Below are positions 53,620 through 63,895 of a stretch of DNA of 64,000 nucleotides, in pieces (the stretch's first letter is position 1; every line of letters begins with the position of its first letter). The stretch lies in NCBI RefSeq assembly GCF_003075435.1, contig NZ_QCZJ01000010.1, forward strand, positions 124,001 to 188,000. Reading direction: 5' to 3'. Below the pieces are notes generated by a model. It was not told where the DNA came from. It saw nothing but the letters and a program-made list of their open reading frames with translations, and searched no databases. The translations under genes and the position numbers were made by a program. This DNA comes from Terrimonas sp. Its GTDB lineage: Bacteria > Bacteroidota > Bacteroidia > Chitinophagales > Chitinophagaceae.

Positions 53620-56600
53620 TTATTTTCCGGCGGAAATCAGCTGCACGGGGCCAAGCAATCCGGATGGCAGCAGGGGTGAACCTGCTTTATAAAAAGGCAT
53701 AGTAGTATAAGTGATTTTCTTGTCCACACCAGGTTGCTGATCGCCAATCAACCTGTTTACCCAAAGGTTGGTTACTTTAATTGTCAATATGTTTTTACCT
53801 GGTTTTAATAAGCCACTCACATCAACTTTAAACGGTTTTTTCCAAACTATACCGGCAGGTTTTCCGTTCACCAATACCTCGGCAATATTTTTTACATCAC
53901 CCAGGTCAATCCATAGCTTAGCGCCCTGTTTAAACCAGCTTGCCGCTGCATTAATGGTTTTGGTATAGGTAGCGGTTCCCGAGAAATATTTTATACCATT
54001 GTCATTGTTTTCTGTCCATGAAGCAAGCTTATCTATACTGGCAGATGCCGGTGCGCCACGGTCTTTCTGAAAATCTATTTTCCATGCTTCATCCAGCATT
54101 GCTACAGGTGTTTCTTTTACGGCGGGAATATTTACGGCAGATGAATTACTATTCTTACCGAATACTACAAATATTGCATCGTTTGGGGTGAGCCGCAATG
54201 AAATTTTGGTACGGCCTTCCTCAACAGTATATGAAACGGGTTCTTTCTTTCCTGTTTCAGGATGCCATATTTCAACTGATTTACCGGCAATCCTGAAACT
54301 TGCATCAACGGTTTCGTTTTTATCAGTTCTGCTGTTAATCCAATAAATATCCTGTGCAGCAAGTTTCCTGTGCACAAACAGCAGTTGTGTTTTTACATCG
54401 GGCTTTGAATATTCAAAGTCTGCTTTTACCTGCAAAGCATCCAGCACCTGTTGAATGTCTGATGTGGCATATACTTTTCCGCTGCCTGTTACTTTAGGCT
54501 TATTATCATCACCCCACAATTCATTGGCGAGAGCGATAAATGCATGGTTATCTTCCTGCAAGCCTGTGCTGGCAACAGGTTTAGGCCCTGCCACAATAGC
54601 GCCTGCCTTAACCAATGTTTCTATTTTTTGCAATACTTTCAATGGAAGATACATACTGTTGGAATCGAGCACCAGCACGGTATATTGCATGCCGCTATGT
54701 GTAACCAATTTGTTATTGTTTACCGTAAGTAAATGCAGCAATGCATCACTGTTTATAAAATCATAGTTATATCCTTCAGGTATTGCCGGTAATTTTTTAC
54801 CGAATAAAGAAGTGATATTATTGTCTTCTCCATAATAGTATACAATATCCGCAACAAATTTTCCCTGCTGCAGCAAATAACAACTACGGGCAAGATAATC
54901 GGTCCATGCTTTTGCCTGTTCTGCCCACGTTTCGTGTCGGTTAAACCATTGCCCAAATGGTCCTAATCCCAGTCCCGGAATTTTATCATCCACTGGTTGA
55001 TGCACGGAGGTATGAATAACAAACCTGTTCAACCCGTTTGCCATTTCAAGATCTGCGGTTGGCTTAAGCTTTTCAGGTGAATAAGACCATGCATTGCCCA
55101 AAGTGCCAATAGCGGTGAGGGACTCCGCTGCGGTAATATTTTGCCCGTATATATGGGCAACAGATGCAGATTCACGAATGTCTGCTTTATAACCTGTGCC
55201 ATCTCCTCCAATAGGACCGGGCGTCCACATAGCAGACATAGGTACGGCGGCAGTACGTTTTACTTCCATGCCATCGGCAATTAATGCTCTGCCGCTTTCA
55301 TGCGATTCAGAGTATCGCTTCATGCCACGTTCTTTCAACAAAGCAGTTAGCTGGTCGTAATGGTTTTCAACCACAAGCTCGGCAAGGGTTTTACGAAAAT
55401 CCCACAGAAAGCGTTCGCTTGCTTCTGTGTTTTTAATGATATGTCCGTTGAGCGCAGGCATCCATTGAATAAGATCATATCCTCTTCTTTTTTTAAATTC
55501 AGCGGCCAGATCATTTGTCCAGTTTTGTGTGCCTGCTTCCCAGCTGTCTGTTACCATATACTGCAATCCTTTATTGCCCATCAATCCATTGGTGGCGCTT
55601 TTATACTGATCAAGATAGTTGGTAAAATATGCTTTTACTGCAGCAGCATCTAATTTGTCCACCTCAAGGCCGGTAGCTTCAGGAGATGCAGGATGGTTTT
55701 GTTTACCGGTTAAAGAAAACCCGTAGCGTACAATATTCCAGTTACCTGCGGGGGCATCCCATCTTAATATAGCATCAGGCCCAAATTTATTGCTGATATC
55801 AATAATGTCATTTTCGTTAATAATATCATCTGATGCCGGGGTTGCAAGCGTATAAAAATTTCCACCTGTTGAGAATGCCGCTTTCTCTTCGAACATATGT
55901 ATTCTTGACGCGGTATGTAATACCAACTCGGCAATGCCTGTACCGGGCGGAGCTTTAGGAGGTTCACTGCCGCCATTTAAGCCGGCAAACGTGAACATTG
56001 GCGGCGGATTTTTGATAGTAACCCTGAAATATTTTGCAGTTGTAACGGGTATTGAAATAGTTTGCTGCAGCACATTACCCGCGGGTATATAACAAATTCG
56101 TTTAAAATTTTGTCCATCATCACTTGCTTCTAAAGTGCGGGTATCTTTAAACTCGCCATATAATCCAAACGGGCCTTTGTCTCCGCCTCCTACAATCGTA
56201 ATGGCTTTAAAAGTTTGTGGTTGCTCAAAGGCAAATTGTATCCAGGCATATCCTTTAACCGTATCAGAAGGCAGCAGGCTGGTTGTGGCAAGATCGCCAT
56301 CCGTAAGCTGTGTCACATTAAAGTTGCCGCCACTTGAAGTAATTACAGGTTTCAAATCGCTCAGCGGAATATCGGCATCAGGCATTTTGTAGGCAATCAC
56401 AGCAATATCCCTGTAATATGCAGGAGGAGTTTCAACCGGTGTGCTTAAACTCAGCTGTGCCTGTAAAGGAATATTTTGAAAAGTACCTGTTACAGAAGGC
56501 GGTTGTGATAATCTTTCTACCAATGGTTTTCCTCCTGCAACCCTTTTCTCACTCCATACAATTTTCTTCATACCATCTTCAGGCTTTACCCAGGGTCCTC

Positions 56601-56982
56601 CGCTTTCACTCCATCCCGGAGATCCTGCTATTGCCATTTCGAGTTGTAATGAATCGGCAAGTTTTGCGGTAAATGCAAATACGTTTTTCCATTCAGGCGT
56701 CATATAGGTGAGGCGCTTTTCAACTATTTGCGGTGTCATTAACGCGGCATCAAAATTCTGAAAACCTCCAATGCCCGATCGTTTCATCCATTTCAGGTCT
56801 TCGGCAATACCTTCTTTGGTAATATTCCCGTTCATCCAGTGCCACCATACACGCGGTTGGGCAGTTGCAGGAGGCGTTAAAAAATTTTTATACAGTGCAT
56901 CAGGGGTTGGTTGTGTTATTTGTTGTGCAGTCAAAACAACGCACAACAACAATGCTGCGGGGAGCAATAGCAGTTTTTTCAT
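53620..56982 (-). CDS. GH106-type glycoside hydrolase (alpha-L-rhamnosidase family)
   Basis: About 1,120 residues from ATG 56982, which starts a signal peptide (MKKLLLLPAALLLCVVLTAQ); longer reading gives a poor N-terminus. The family core is visible: PRVWWHWMNGNITKEGIAEDLKWMKRSGIGGFQNFDA, SPGWSESGGPWVKPEDGMKK, TDSWEAGTQNWT, then a beta-sandwich C-terminus (KLWIDLGDVKNIAEVLVNGKPAGIVWKKPF). GH106 enzymes remove L-rhamnose from pectic polysaccharides and flavonoid or surface glycans. Confidence 0.92.
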   Translation of the reverse strand: MKKLLLLPAALLLCVVLTAQQITQPTPDALYKNFLTPPATAQPRVWWHWMNGNITKEGIAEDLKWMKRSGIGGFQNFDAALMTPQIVEKRLTYMTPEWKNVFAFTAKLADSLQLEMAIAGSPGWSESGGPWVKPEDGMKKIVWSEKRVAGGKPLVERLSQPPSVTGTFQNIPLQAQLSLSTPVETPPAYYRDIAVIAYKMPDADIPLSDLKPVITSSGGNFNVTQLTDGDLATTSLLPSDTVKGYAWIQFAFEQPQTFKAITIVGGGDKGPFGLYGEFKDTRTLEASDDGQNFKRICYIPAGNVLQQTISIPVTTAKYFRVTIKNPPPMFTFAGLNGGSEPPKAPPGTGIAELVLHTASRIHMFEEKAAFSTGGNFYTLATPASDDIINENDIIDISNKFGPDAILRWDAPAGNWNIVRYGFSLTGKQNHPASPEATGLEVDKLDAAAVKAYFTNYLDQYKSATNGLMGNKGLQYMVTDSWEAGTQNWTNDLAAEFKKRRGYDLIQWMPALNGHIIKNTEASERFLWDFRKTLAELVVENHYDQLTALLKERGMKRYSESHESGRALIADGMEVKRTAAVPMSAMWTPGPIGGDGTGYKADIRESASVAHIYGQNITAAESLTAIGTLGNAWSYSPEKLKPTADLEMANGLNRFVIHTSVHQPVDDKIPGLGLGPFGQWFNRHETWAEQAKAWTDYLARSCYLLQQGKFVADIVYYYGEDNNITSLFGKKLPAIPEGYNYDFINSDALLHLLTVNNNKLVTHSGMQYTVLVLDSNSMYLPLKVLQKIETLVKAGAIVAGPKPVASTGLQEDNHAFIALANELWGDDNKPKVTGSGKVYATSDIQQVLDALQVKADFEYSKPDVKTQLLFVHRKLAAQDIYWINSRTDKNETVDASFRIAGKSVEIWHPETGKKEPVSYTVEEGRTKISLRLTPNDAIFVVFGKNSNSSAVNIPAVKETPVAMLDEAWKIDFQKDRGAPASASIDKLASWTENNDNGIKYFSGTATYTKTINAAASWFKQGAKLWIDLGDVKNIAEVLVNGKPAGIVWKKPFKVDVSGLLKPGKNILTIKVTNLWVNRLIGDQQPGVDKKITYTTMPFYKAGSPLLPSGLLGPVQLISAGK

Positions 56983-57236
56983 GATGGCAATGTTTGTAGT
57001 AAATGTATAATATGAATAGTGAAATACTGTCATGCGCTATCATGCTTTTCAAATGCAGCTATCAGCTTACCAGTCCGAATCCTTCCTTTGTGTTTCTTTG
57101 TGTAAGCCCTTTGTGTATTTTGTGGTTAAAACCGAAGACCCCGGTTGCGTATCTTTACCAACCAGCGGAAAGAGTAGTATATACTTTTAGATACGCAATT
57201 ACACAGTATCTTCAATAAAAAAAGCATCAGCATATA

Positions 57237-58490
57237 ATGAAAAGAAGGCGTTTTATCACAGGTGTTTCAATAATGGCAGGCTCTACTGCAGTAACAGGGT
57301 TTACATCATCCTCACACAAAAAAAAAGATACTATGAGCAGCGCCAGGTTGCCGGATATACCATTGATCACTGTTGAGGAGCATATGCGGCGTATTGAGAA
57401 AGCACAGAGGCTGCTGGGAGAGCAAAAAATGGGCGCGCTCCTGCTGGATGCAGGTACATCTATGGAATATTTTACAGGCATGCGCTGGTGGCAAAGCGAG
57501 CGGCCGATGGTAGTGATCATTCCTGTGAAGGGCGAGATAGTATATGTATGTCCTGCTTTTGAAGAAGACAGGTTGCGGGAAAATATTAAAACCGGCAACA
57601 AAGTATATATATGGGAAGAAGATGAAAATCCATATAAAAAAATGATAGGGGCACTAACGGATGCGGGTATACGTAGTGGTGATATTGCCGTTGAGGAGCG
57701 GGTGCGTTTTTTTATAGTGGATGGTATGAAAAAAGTATCTGGTAAATTTAATTTCAGGAGCGGTGATACTGTAAGCGCTGCCTGCCGCCTTATTAAATCG
57801 CCTGCTGAAATTGCATTAATGCAGGCCGCTAATGATGCTACTGCATCAGCAATAACAGCAGCAATTAAAGAAATGCAGGAAGGTATGAGCCCGATGGATG
57901 TAGGCGCTATTGTTGCCAAACAACACAGGGCACTTGGAGCAATGCATGATTTTGCTTTGGTGCTTTTTGGCGCAGCCTCTGCGTTACCGCATGGCAGCAG
58001 TAAGCCGCAGGTGCTTAAAAAAGGAGATATTGTATTGATGGATTGCGGATGCAGGGTAGGAGGGTACAGCGCAGATATTACAAGAACAATTGTTTTTGGT
58101 GCTGAACCTACAAAGCGTCAACAGGATATATGGAATCTTGAAAAGCAATCGCAGGCTGCCGGCTTTGCCGCTGCCAAGTCAGGCGCCACCTGTGAAAGTG
58201 TTGACGCGGCATCGCGTAAAGTAATTGTGGATGCAGGTTTTGGGCCAGGATATAAATTACCCGGCTTACCGCACCGCACAGGGCATGGCATTGGCATGGA
58301 TGGACATGAATGGGGCAATATAGTAAAAGGAAATAAACAGTTGCTTGAGCCAGGCATGTGTTTCAGCATTGAACCAACCATTGCCATACCGGGCGAATTT
58401 GGGGTGAGGCTGGAAGATTGCGTATATATGACAGAAAGCGGGCCCAAATGGTTTTCGAAAACAGCCGGGTCAATTGATTTGCCATTTTAA
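57237..58490 (+). CDS. M24-family Xaa-Pro aminopeptidase-like protein, exported
   Basis: 417 residues with an RRR-type N-terminus (MKRRRFITGVSIMAGSTA), suggesting Tat or lipid-linked export. N-terminal creatinase-like domain to about 180. The catalytic domain carries the metal ligands: MDCGCRVGGYSADITRT (two Asp), GHGIGMDGHE (His), SIEPT and VRLEDCVY (two Glu). Probably cleaves Xaa-Pro peptides in the periplasm. Alone between GH106 and the heptose operon. Confidence 0.92.
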   Translation: MKRRRFITGVSIMAGSTAVTGFTSSSHKKKDTMSSARLPDIPLITVEEHMRRIEKAQRLLGEQKMGALLLDAGTSMEYFTGMRWWQSERPMVVIIPVKGEIVYVCPAFEEDRLRENIKTGNKVYIWEEDENPYKKMIGALTDAGIRSGDIAVEERVRFFIVDGMKKVSGKFNFRSGDTVSAACRLIKSPAEIALMQAANDATASAITAAIKEMQEGMSPMDVGAIVAKQHRALGAMHDFALVLFGAASALPHGSSKPQVLKKGDIVLMDCGCRVGGYSADITRTIVFGAEPTKRQQDIWNLEKQSQAAGFAAAKSGATCESVDAASRKVIVDAGFGPGYKLPGLPHRTGHGIGMDGHEWGNIVKGNKQLLEPGMCFSIEPTIAIPGEFGVRLEDCVYMTESGPKWFSKTAGSIDLPF

Positions 58491-58707
58491 GAATGATGCA
58501 TTACTGCTTTCATAAATTGTACCTAAAGAAATAATGTTATTGTAATTACAGATGGTTGCAGGTCAATGCTATGATTTCCGGGTATACATCATTTTTCTAA
58601 AGCTATAACCGGTCATTTGCTGTGTTGGCAGTTTGCGTGTTTACTTATACAGTTTTTGAATTCTACAGCTTTATAATGGTTTGGTTTAAACGTTGAATAT
58701 AAACGCC

Positions 58708-58733
58708 TTGAACCAACATTTCCATTAACTTTG
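58708..58733 (+). promoter_or_regulatory. Promoter of the GDP-heptose operon
   Basis: TTG (58708-58710) then 15 nt, then TAACTTTG (58726-58733), an exact TAnnTTTG. The ATG of the first gene follows 28 nt later. Spacing is shorter than usual, so the -33 part is less sure. Confidence 0.55.
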
Positions 58734-58761
58734 CGGGCAATTTAACCTTTCCAGCCTCTAT

Positions 58762-59784
58762 ATGATATACAGAAGCAAAGCTCCTTTACGAATTGGTTTA
58801 GCCGGCGGTGGTACAGATGTTAGCCCTTATTGTGATTTATACGGCGGAGCTATTCTTAATGCTGCCATTTCACTATATGCTTATGCTAATATTGAGCCTG
58901 TTACCGAAAAAAAGATTTATCTAACGGCCGCCGACAGGAATGAATACCTGGAATACGAGTTTGCTAAAGCGCTTCCACTCGATAGCAAGCTTGATTTGCT
59001 GAAAGGTGTATACAACCGTATTGTAAAGGACTATGGATTTCCTGAAACAGGTTTCAGGTTGCATACGTTTGTTGATGCACCGGCAGGTTCGGGTTTGGGA
59101 ACATCATCAACTTTGGTGGTGGCTATTGTTGGTGCTTTTGCTGAAATGCTGAGCTTACCCCTGGGTGAATATGATATAGCACACTATGCTTATGAAATAG
59201 AGCGCCAGGATCTGAAGCTTGCCGGTGGCCGCCAGGATCAATACGCGGCTACTTTTGGCGGCGTGAACTATATGGAGTTTTATGAAAACGATAAAGTGAT
59301 TGTAAACCCTCTCCGTATAAAATCCAAATACCTGAACGAACTGGAAAACAACCTGCTGCTTTTTTATACTTCTACCAGCAGGGAGTCTGCCACTATTATT
59401 AAAGAGCAGCAAAAAAATGTGCAGCAAAAAAATGATAGTTCAATTGAAGCAATGCACCAATTGAAAGAACAGAGCCGTATGATGAAAGAAGCATTGCTGA
59501 AAGGACAACTGGGCGAAGTGGGAGAAATACTGGATTACGGTTTTCAGCAAAAAAGAAAAATGGCAGCAAATATTTCCAACTCAAAAATTGAAGAGATATA
59601 CGATGCCGCAAAAAAGGCAGGTGCTTCCGGTGGAAAAATATCTGGCGCCGGCGGCGGCGGCTTTATGAGTTTTTATTGCCCTGGCAATACAAGGTATAAT
59701 GTTATTGAAGCGTTGCATCCTTTTGGTGGTGAAGTAAAACAATATAGTTTCACAAAGTATGGTTTAACAACCTGGTCTGTTTAA
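58762..59784 (+). CDS. hddA: D-glycero-alpha-D-manno-heptose 7-phosphate kinase (GHMP)
   Basis: 340 residues. GHMP kinase motifs: PLRIGLAGGGTDVSPYCD at the start, the ATP loop DAPAGSGLGTSSTLVV (about 110-125), and GGKISGAGGGGFMSFYC near the end. HddA phosphorylates D-glycero-alpha-D-manno-heptose-7-phosphate at C1. It heads a four-gene operon that makes GDP-heptose for surface glycans. Confidence 0.93.
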   Translation: MIYRSKAPLRIGLAGGGTDVSPYCDLYGGAILNAAISLYAYANIEPVTEKKIYLTAADRNEYLEYEFAKALPLDSKLDLLKGVYNRIVKDYGFPETGFRLHTFVDAPAGSGLGTSSTLVVAIVGAFAEMLSLPLGEYDIAHYAYEIERQDLKLAGGRQDQYAATFGGVNYMEFYENDKVIVNPLRIKSKYLNELENNLLLFYTSTSRESATIIKEQQKNVQQKNDSSIEAMHQLKEQSRMMKEALLKGQLGEVGEILDYGFQQKRKMAANISNSKIEEIYDAAKKAGASGGKISGAGGGGFMSFYCPGNTRYNVIEALHPFGGEVKQYSFTKYGLTTWSV

Positions 59785-59800
59785 TATTCAATTTCAATAC

Positions 59801-60382
59801 ATGATCAACACAATTAAAGATATTATCAACGCGTCAGTATCAGTAAAACAACAGCTGCTTGCAGACGAAAAAATATTGAGCACCGTAAATACATTGGTTG
59901 ATGTAATTACTGATGCATTTAAAAACGGTAATAAGGTATTGTTTTGCGGTAATGGCGGAAGCGCGGCAGATGCACAGCACCTGGCAGCAGAATTCAGCGG
60001 AAGGTTTTATATAGACCGCGATGCTTTGCCTGCAGAAGCACTGCACGTAAACACATCTTATCTCACCGCTGTGGGTAATGATTACAGCTATGATGTTATC
60101 TATGCACGCCTTATAAAAGGCTTAGGGCAAAAAGGAGATGTGCTGGTTGGATTATCCACCTCCGGCAATTCCAAAAATGTGGTACTTGCTTTTGAAGAAG
60201 CAAAAAGAAAGGGTATGATCACCGTAGGTTTTACAGGCGCAACAGGAGGTAAAATGAAAGACGTGAGCGATTACCTGCTGAATGTTCCTTCCATAGATAC
60301 TCCGCGTATACAGGAATCGCATATTTTATTGGGTCATATTATTTGCCAGTTGGTTGAAGAAAAGTATTTTAATGGCAAATAA
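59801..60382 (+). CDS. gmhA: Sedoheptulose-7-phosphate isomerase
   Basis: 193 residues of the SIS domain, with VLFCGNGGSAADAQHLAAEFSGRF, the GLSTSGNSKNV motif and SHILLGHIICQLVE. GmhA converts sedoheptulose-7-phosphate to D-glycero-D-manno-heptose-7-phosphate, the first step of the pathway. It is 16 bp after hddA and its end overlaps hddC by 11 nt. Confidence 0.95.
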   Translation: MINTIKDIINASVSVKQQLLADEKILSTVNTLVDVITDAFKNGNKVLFCGNGGSAADAQHLAAEFSGRFYIDRDALPAEALHVNTSYLTAVGNDYSYDVIYARLIKGLGQKGDVLVGLSTSGNSKNVVLAFEEAKRKGMITVGFTGATGGKMKDVSDYLLNVPSIDTPRIQESHILLGHIICQLVEEKYFNGK

Positions 60383-61085
60383 AATAACCGAAGCGATTAT
60401 ACTTGCCGGCGGGCTTGGCACAAGGTTGCGCAGCGCAGTACCTGATCTCCCTAAATGCATGGCGCCGGTTAATGGAAGACCTTTTGTTGAATATGTAATT
60501 AATAGTCTTCGTAAACAAGGTATTCAAAAATTCGTATTTGCATTGGGATACAAAAGCGAAGCTTTTGATGATTTTTTGAACGCTGTGTTGCCAGAAAATG
60601 AATATACTGTTTCTCTTGAAGATGAGCCTTTGGGCACAGGTGGTGCTGTTCGGTTAGCCGCCAGCGTTACCTCTAACGAAAATGTATTGGTTACCAACGG
60701 CGATACCTTATTTAAGGCAGATATACAGCAGGTAGCTGCTTTTCATAAAAGTAAATCTGCCGAATGCACACTCTCTTTAAAGCCTATGGAAAATTTCGAC
60801 AGGTATGGCGCGGTTGAACTTGATGCGGAAGGCCGGGTAAAAAATTTTAAGGAGAAACAATATTTTCCTGAAGGATTGATTAATGGCGGTATATACCTGC
60901 TGAACCTAAAAGCATTTCAACAAAAACCTTTCCCTGAGAAATTTTCTTTTGAAAAAGACTACCTGGAAAAGTATTATACCGCAGGAAATATATATGGAAT
61001 AGCCCGGGATGCTTATTTTATTGATATTGGAATTCCTGAAGATTATGAAAGAGCGCAAAACGAGCTAAAGCAAGGCAATGATTGA
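60372..61085 (+). CDS. hddC: D-glycero-alpha-D-manno-heptose 1-phosphate guanylyltransferase
   Basis: About 237 residues from ATG 60372; a TTG 18 nt upstream is possible but less likely. Nucleotidyltransferase signature AIILAGGLGTRLRSAVPDLPK and metal-binding VTNGDTLF. Forms GDP-D-glycero-alpha-D-manno-heptose. Overlaps gmhA by 11 nt and gmhB by 8 nt, consistent with coupled translation. Confidence 0.93.
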   Translation: MANKITEAIILAGGLGTRLRSAVPDLPKCMAPVNGRPFVEYVINSLRKQGIQKFVFALGYKSEAFDDFLNAVLPENEYTVSLEDEPLGTGGAVRLAASVTSNENVLVTNGDTLFKADIQQVAAFHKSKSAECTLSLKPMENFDRYGAVELDAEGRVKNFKEKQYFPEGLINGGIYLLNLKAFQQKPFPEKFSFEKDYLEKYYTAGNIYGIARDAYFIDIGIPEDYERAQNELKQGND

Positions 61086-61635
61086 TTTTAAAAAGATAGA
61101 TAAATCCTGGACATTGTTTTTGGATCGTGATGGTGTAATTAATCACGAAACGGTGGGGTTATATATAACCAGATGGGAGGATTTTATTTTTTACGAAGGC
61201 GTGCTGGATGCCCTGCATATCTTTACCCGGAAATTTGGGCGCATTATCATTATTACCAATCAGCGCGGTGTAACCAAAGGTTTAATGACGGAGGATGATC
61301 TGAAAGATATTCATGCGAATATGCTGAAGGTAGTTCAAGAAAATAATGGCAATATCCATAGGATATATTATTGTCTCGATAAGAATGATGACAGCCCTAA
61401 CCGTAAACCAAACCCTGGTATGGGATATATGGCTAAGGCTGATTTTCCTGAAATTGATTTTAGTAAAAGCATTATGATAGGGAATACAATGGGGGACATG
61501 AAATTTGGTAAAAATATAGGGGCTTCAACTATTTTTATTCCAAGCAACCGCCCTGCCCCTGAGCTTCCTGATGCGTATACTGATGCCATATATCCTTCGT
61601 TGATCAGTGTAGCGGAAGCGATGCAAAAAAAATAA
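61078..61635 (+). CDS. gmhB: D-glycero-D-manno-heptose 1,7-bisphosphate phosphatase (HAD)
   Basis: 185 residues of the HAD superfamily: catalytic LFLDRDGVIN, ITNQRGVTKG, KPNPGMGYMAKADF and IGNTMGDMKFG. It removes the C7 phosphate from the heptose bisphosphate made by HddA, before HddC acts. Last gene of the GDP-heptose operon. Confidence 0.93.
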   Translation: MIDFKKIDKSWTLFLDRDGVINHETVGLYITRWEDFIFYEGVLDALHIFTRKFGRIIIITNQRGVTKGLMTEDDLKDIHANMLKVVQENNGNIHRIYYCLDKNDDSPNRKPNPGMGYMAKADFPEIDFSKSIMIGNTMGDMKFGKNIGASTIFIPSNRPAPELPDAYTDAIYPSLISVAEAMQKK

Positions 61636-61666
61636 CTGATCAATTATCTTTACAAAAAATATTGAT

Positions 61667-62740
61667 ATGCAAAAGCCCGGAGCGGATTTTGAAGATGAAC
61701 TGGAAAATTCAGAAGGAGCGGAAGAATTATATGAACGTATGTCTTTTACCGTTGATAAAGGGCAGGAGCCATTGCGTATTGATAAATTCCTGATCAACCG
61801 CATTGAAGGCGGCACAAGAAACAAATTGCAGCAGGCAATTGAAAAAGGGCATGTGCTGGTGAATGGCAAAGCGATTAAGTCAAACCATAAGATAAAGCCG
61901 GGCGATGAAGTGCTGGTATATTCTGAAACCTCACCTGAGTCTACTGAGATAGTTCCTGAAAAAATGGAGCTGAATTTTGTATACGAAGATGATGATATTA
62001 TAGTGATCAATAAGCCTGCGGGTATGGTAGTGCATCCTGGTTCGGGCAATTATAATGGTACGGTGGTAAATGGTATTGCATGGCATTTGCAACAGCAATC
62101 GCCTGAGTTAACAGAAGTAGCGCTTCCCCGTTTCGGACTGGTGCACCGCATTGATAAAAATACCAGTGGGTTACTTGTGCTTGCTAAAAATGAAAAAGCT
62201 TCTATTGGTCTTGCCGCGCAGTTTGCCGCGCATACGGCTCACCGCAGGTATATAGCATTGGTTTGGGGCGATTTTGAAGACAGCGAAGGAACCATCTCCG
62301 GTCATGTAGGGCGTCATCAGCGTTTCCGGAAAATAATGGATGTATACCCCGAAGGAGATCATGGCAAAGATGCAGTAACGCATTATACCGTACTGGAAAA
62401 ATTTGGTTATGTGAGTTTGGTTGAGTGCCGGCTTGAAACCGGTCGTACACACCAGATACGTGTACACATGAAGCATATAGGTCACCCTTTGTTTAATGAT
62501 GATACTTATGGTGGCGACAGGATTGTAAAAGGAACAGTATTCACCAAATACAAGCAGTTTGTTGATAATTGCTTTGCTATCTGCCCGCGTCATGCACTGC
62601 ATGCAAAGACCTTAGGTTTTATTCATCCCACTACAAAAAAAGAAATGTTTTTTAATAGTGAGTTGCCAGAGGATATACAACAGGTTATTGAAAAATGGCG
62701 AAGATATGTAAGTGCAAAGGGCATTATGACAGAGGGATAG
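61667..62740 (+). CDS. RluA/RluD-family pseudouridine synthase
   Basis: 357 residues. S4 RNA-binding domain (about 30-95; RIDKFLINRIEGGTRNKLQQAI), then the catalytic domain with GLVHRIDKNTSGLLVLAKN (HRID, active Asp) and RTHQIRVHMKHIGHPLFND. RluD-like enzymes modify 23S rRNA uridines. It is 31 bp after the heptose operon and could be on the same transcript. Confidence 0.95.
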   Translation: MQKPGADFEDELENSEGAEELYERMSFTVDKGQEPLRIDKFLINRIEGGTRNKLQQAIEKGHVLVNGKAIKSNHKIKPGDEVLVYSETSPESTEIVPEKMELNFVYEDDDIIVINKPAGMVVHPGSGNYNGTVVNGIAWHLQQQSPELTEVALPRFGLVHRIDKNTSGLLVLAKNEKASIGLAAQFAAHTAHRRYIALVWGDFEDSEGTISGHVGRHQRFRKIMDVYPEGDHGKDAVTHYTVLEKFGYVSLVECRLETGRTHQIRVHMKHIGHPLFNDDTYGGDRIVKGTVFTKYKQFVDNCFAICPRHALHAKTLGFIHPTTKKEMFFNSELPEDIQQVIEKWRRYVSAKGIMTEG

Positions 62741-62806
62741 TAATGCAGCCTTTACGGTAATTTCGAAAAGAAACACAGTAGTGTACGCAATTGCAGCTAT
62801 ATATAA

Positions 62807-63895
62807 TCATTTCGCTTTAATCTTCCTCCATACTTCCCCTGCGTGCCTGCTCTGAGGATATAGTTTTGTTGCCATCTCATAAAAGGCTGCCGCTTCTTTA
62901 AGCATACCCGATTTTTGGCAAAAGTTCCCCATCCAGTCGAGGTAAGGTTCTGAGGGCTGAAAGCTGAATCCTGTTTGTGCGGAAAGCTTTTTAAAGTGGG
63001 TAGTTACAAGCTGTGGATTAAATACAGCCTGCTTTACCTGTACAAGATGACCATCAAAAATAAATCGCAGCCCGTTGTAAGCGGCAGGTACAGCTATCGT
63101 ACCATGATCTTCTCCAGGATAATATTGGAAGCTCCATCGCAGATTTTTTGGGGAATATTTTTTCAGCAGTGTTTCAAAACCAAGGATAGACCGCTCCATA
63201 TCTGTAGTAGTATCCTGCGGAATGATTTCTTTGTGCGCCATTGCAACATAAATATTAGCCTGCCCGAAATCCTTTTTGGCTAACATACTATCTGCCTGGC
63301 GCAGCATAATCCCGTCATCCCACCATAGACTGGGATCAATCATAATATATGCATTGAATAATGTTGTGTAATTCAGCAGGAGATTTGCAGCGGTAAGTCC
63401 GCCAAAAGAATGCCCTACTATAATACTATAACCCGATGTCCGGTACACGGAATCAATATGCATACGCAGCTCAGCGGTTAAGAATTGTATGAAATGATGA
63501 TTACCGCCTCCACCTTTAAACATGGTTTGCGATTTATCGTAAAACGCTGTTCTGCCTGCATCGGTTGGTGTAAGGTCGCGGGTACGTTGTGTGTTTACAA
63601 TACCAACTACAATGGCATTGGGCATATATGCATAAGGTCCTTTGCTGAGCGACTGTTGTAGTCCGGTAAAATAATGGAAGCTGCTTTCGCCATCAAGCAG
63701 GTAAATTACAGGATACTTTGCCGGCGCATATTCATTGCTGTTATACTCAGGTGGAAGATATACATAGTATTCTCTTGTTTCTTTCAATGCCTGCGATGGT
63801 ATGCTGTATTTTGCTCCAATAGTAAACGGCTGTTGAGCCGTGGCGCTGAATATTATTTGCAAAAACAAAATAGCAATACTTATTCTCAATATCAT
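62807..63895 (-). CDS. Exported alpha/beta-hydrolase, IroE/Fes-type esterase
   Basis: About 362 residues from ATG 63895, giving a signal peptide (MILRISIAILFLQIIFSATAQ). Serine nucleophile in IIVGHSFGGLTAAN (GxSxG); the early YLLDGESSFHYFTG and later YYPGEDHGTIAVPAAY (His) match the esterase D/IroE-like family. C-terminal TPR-like KSGMLKEAAAFYEMATKLYP. Such enzymes cut siderophore or other esters. The stretch from 63896 to the window end is its upstream region and contains nothing else. Confidence 0.9.
   Translation of the reverse strand: MILRISIAILFLQIIFSATAQQPFTIGAKYSIPSQALKETREYYVYLPPEYNSNEYAPAKYPVIYLLDGESSFHYFTGLQQSLSKGPYAYMPNAIVVGIVNTQRTRDLTPTDAGRTAFYDKSQTMFKGGGGNHHFIQFLTAELRMHIDSVYRTSGYSIIVGHSFGGLTAANLLLNYTTLFNAYIMIDPSLWWDDGIMLRQADSMLAKKDFGQANIYVAMAHKEIIPQDTTTDMERSILGFETLLKKYSPKNLRWSFQYYPGEDHGTIAVPAAYNGLRFIFDGHLVQVKQAVFNPQLVTTHFKKLSAQTGFSFQPSEPYLDWMGNFCQKSGMLKEAAAFYEMATKLYPQSRHAGEVWRKIKAK

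Noticed and set aside
57227-57919. Long open frame (230 codons) antisense to the M24 peptidase gene
   Set aside because: It is a mirror of codon usage in the real gene, has no recognisable domain, and lies fully opposite a gene with all catalytic residues.
61525-62049. Open frame of 174 codons antisense to the gmhB/RluA genes
   Set aside because: Serine-rich shadow frame of two well-defined genes, with no domain.
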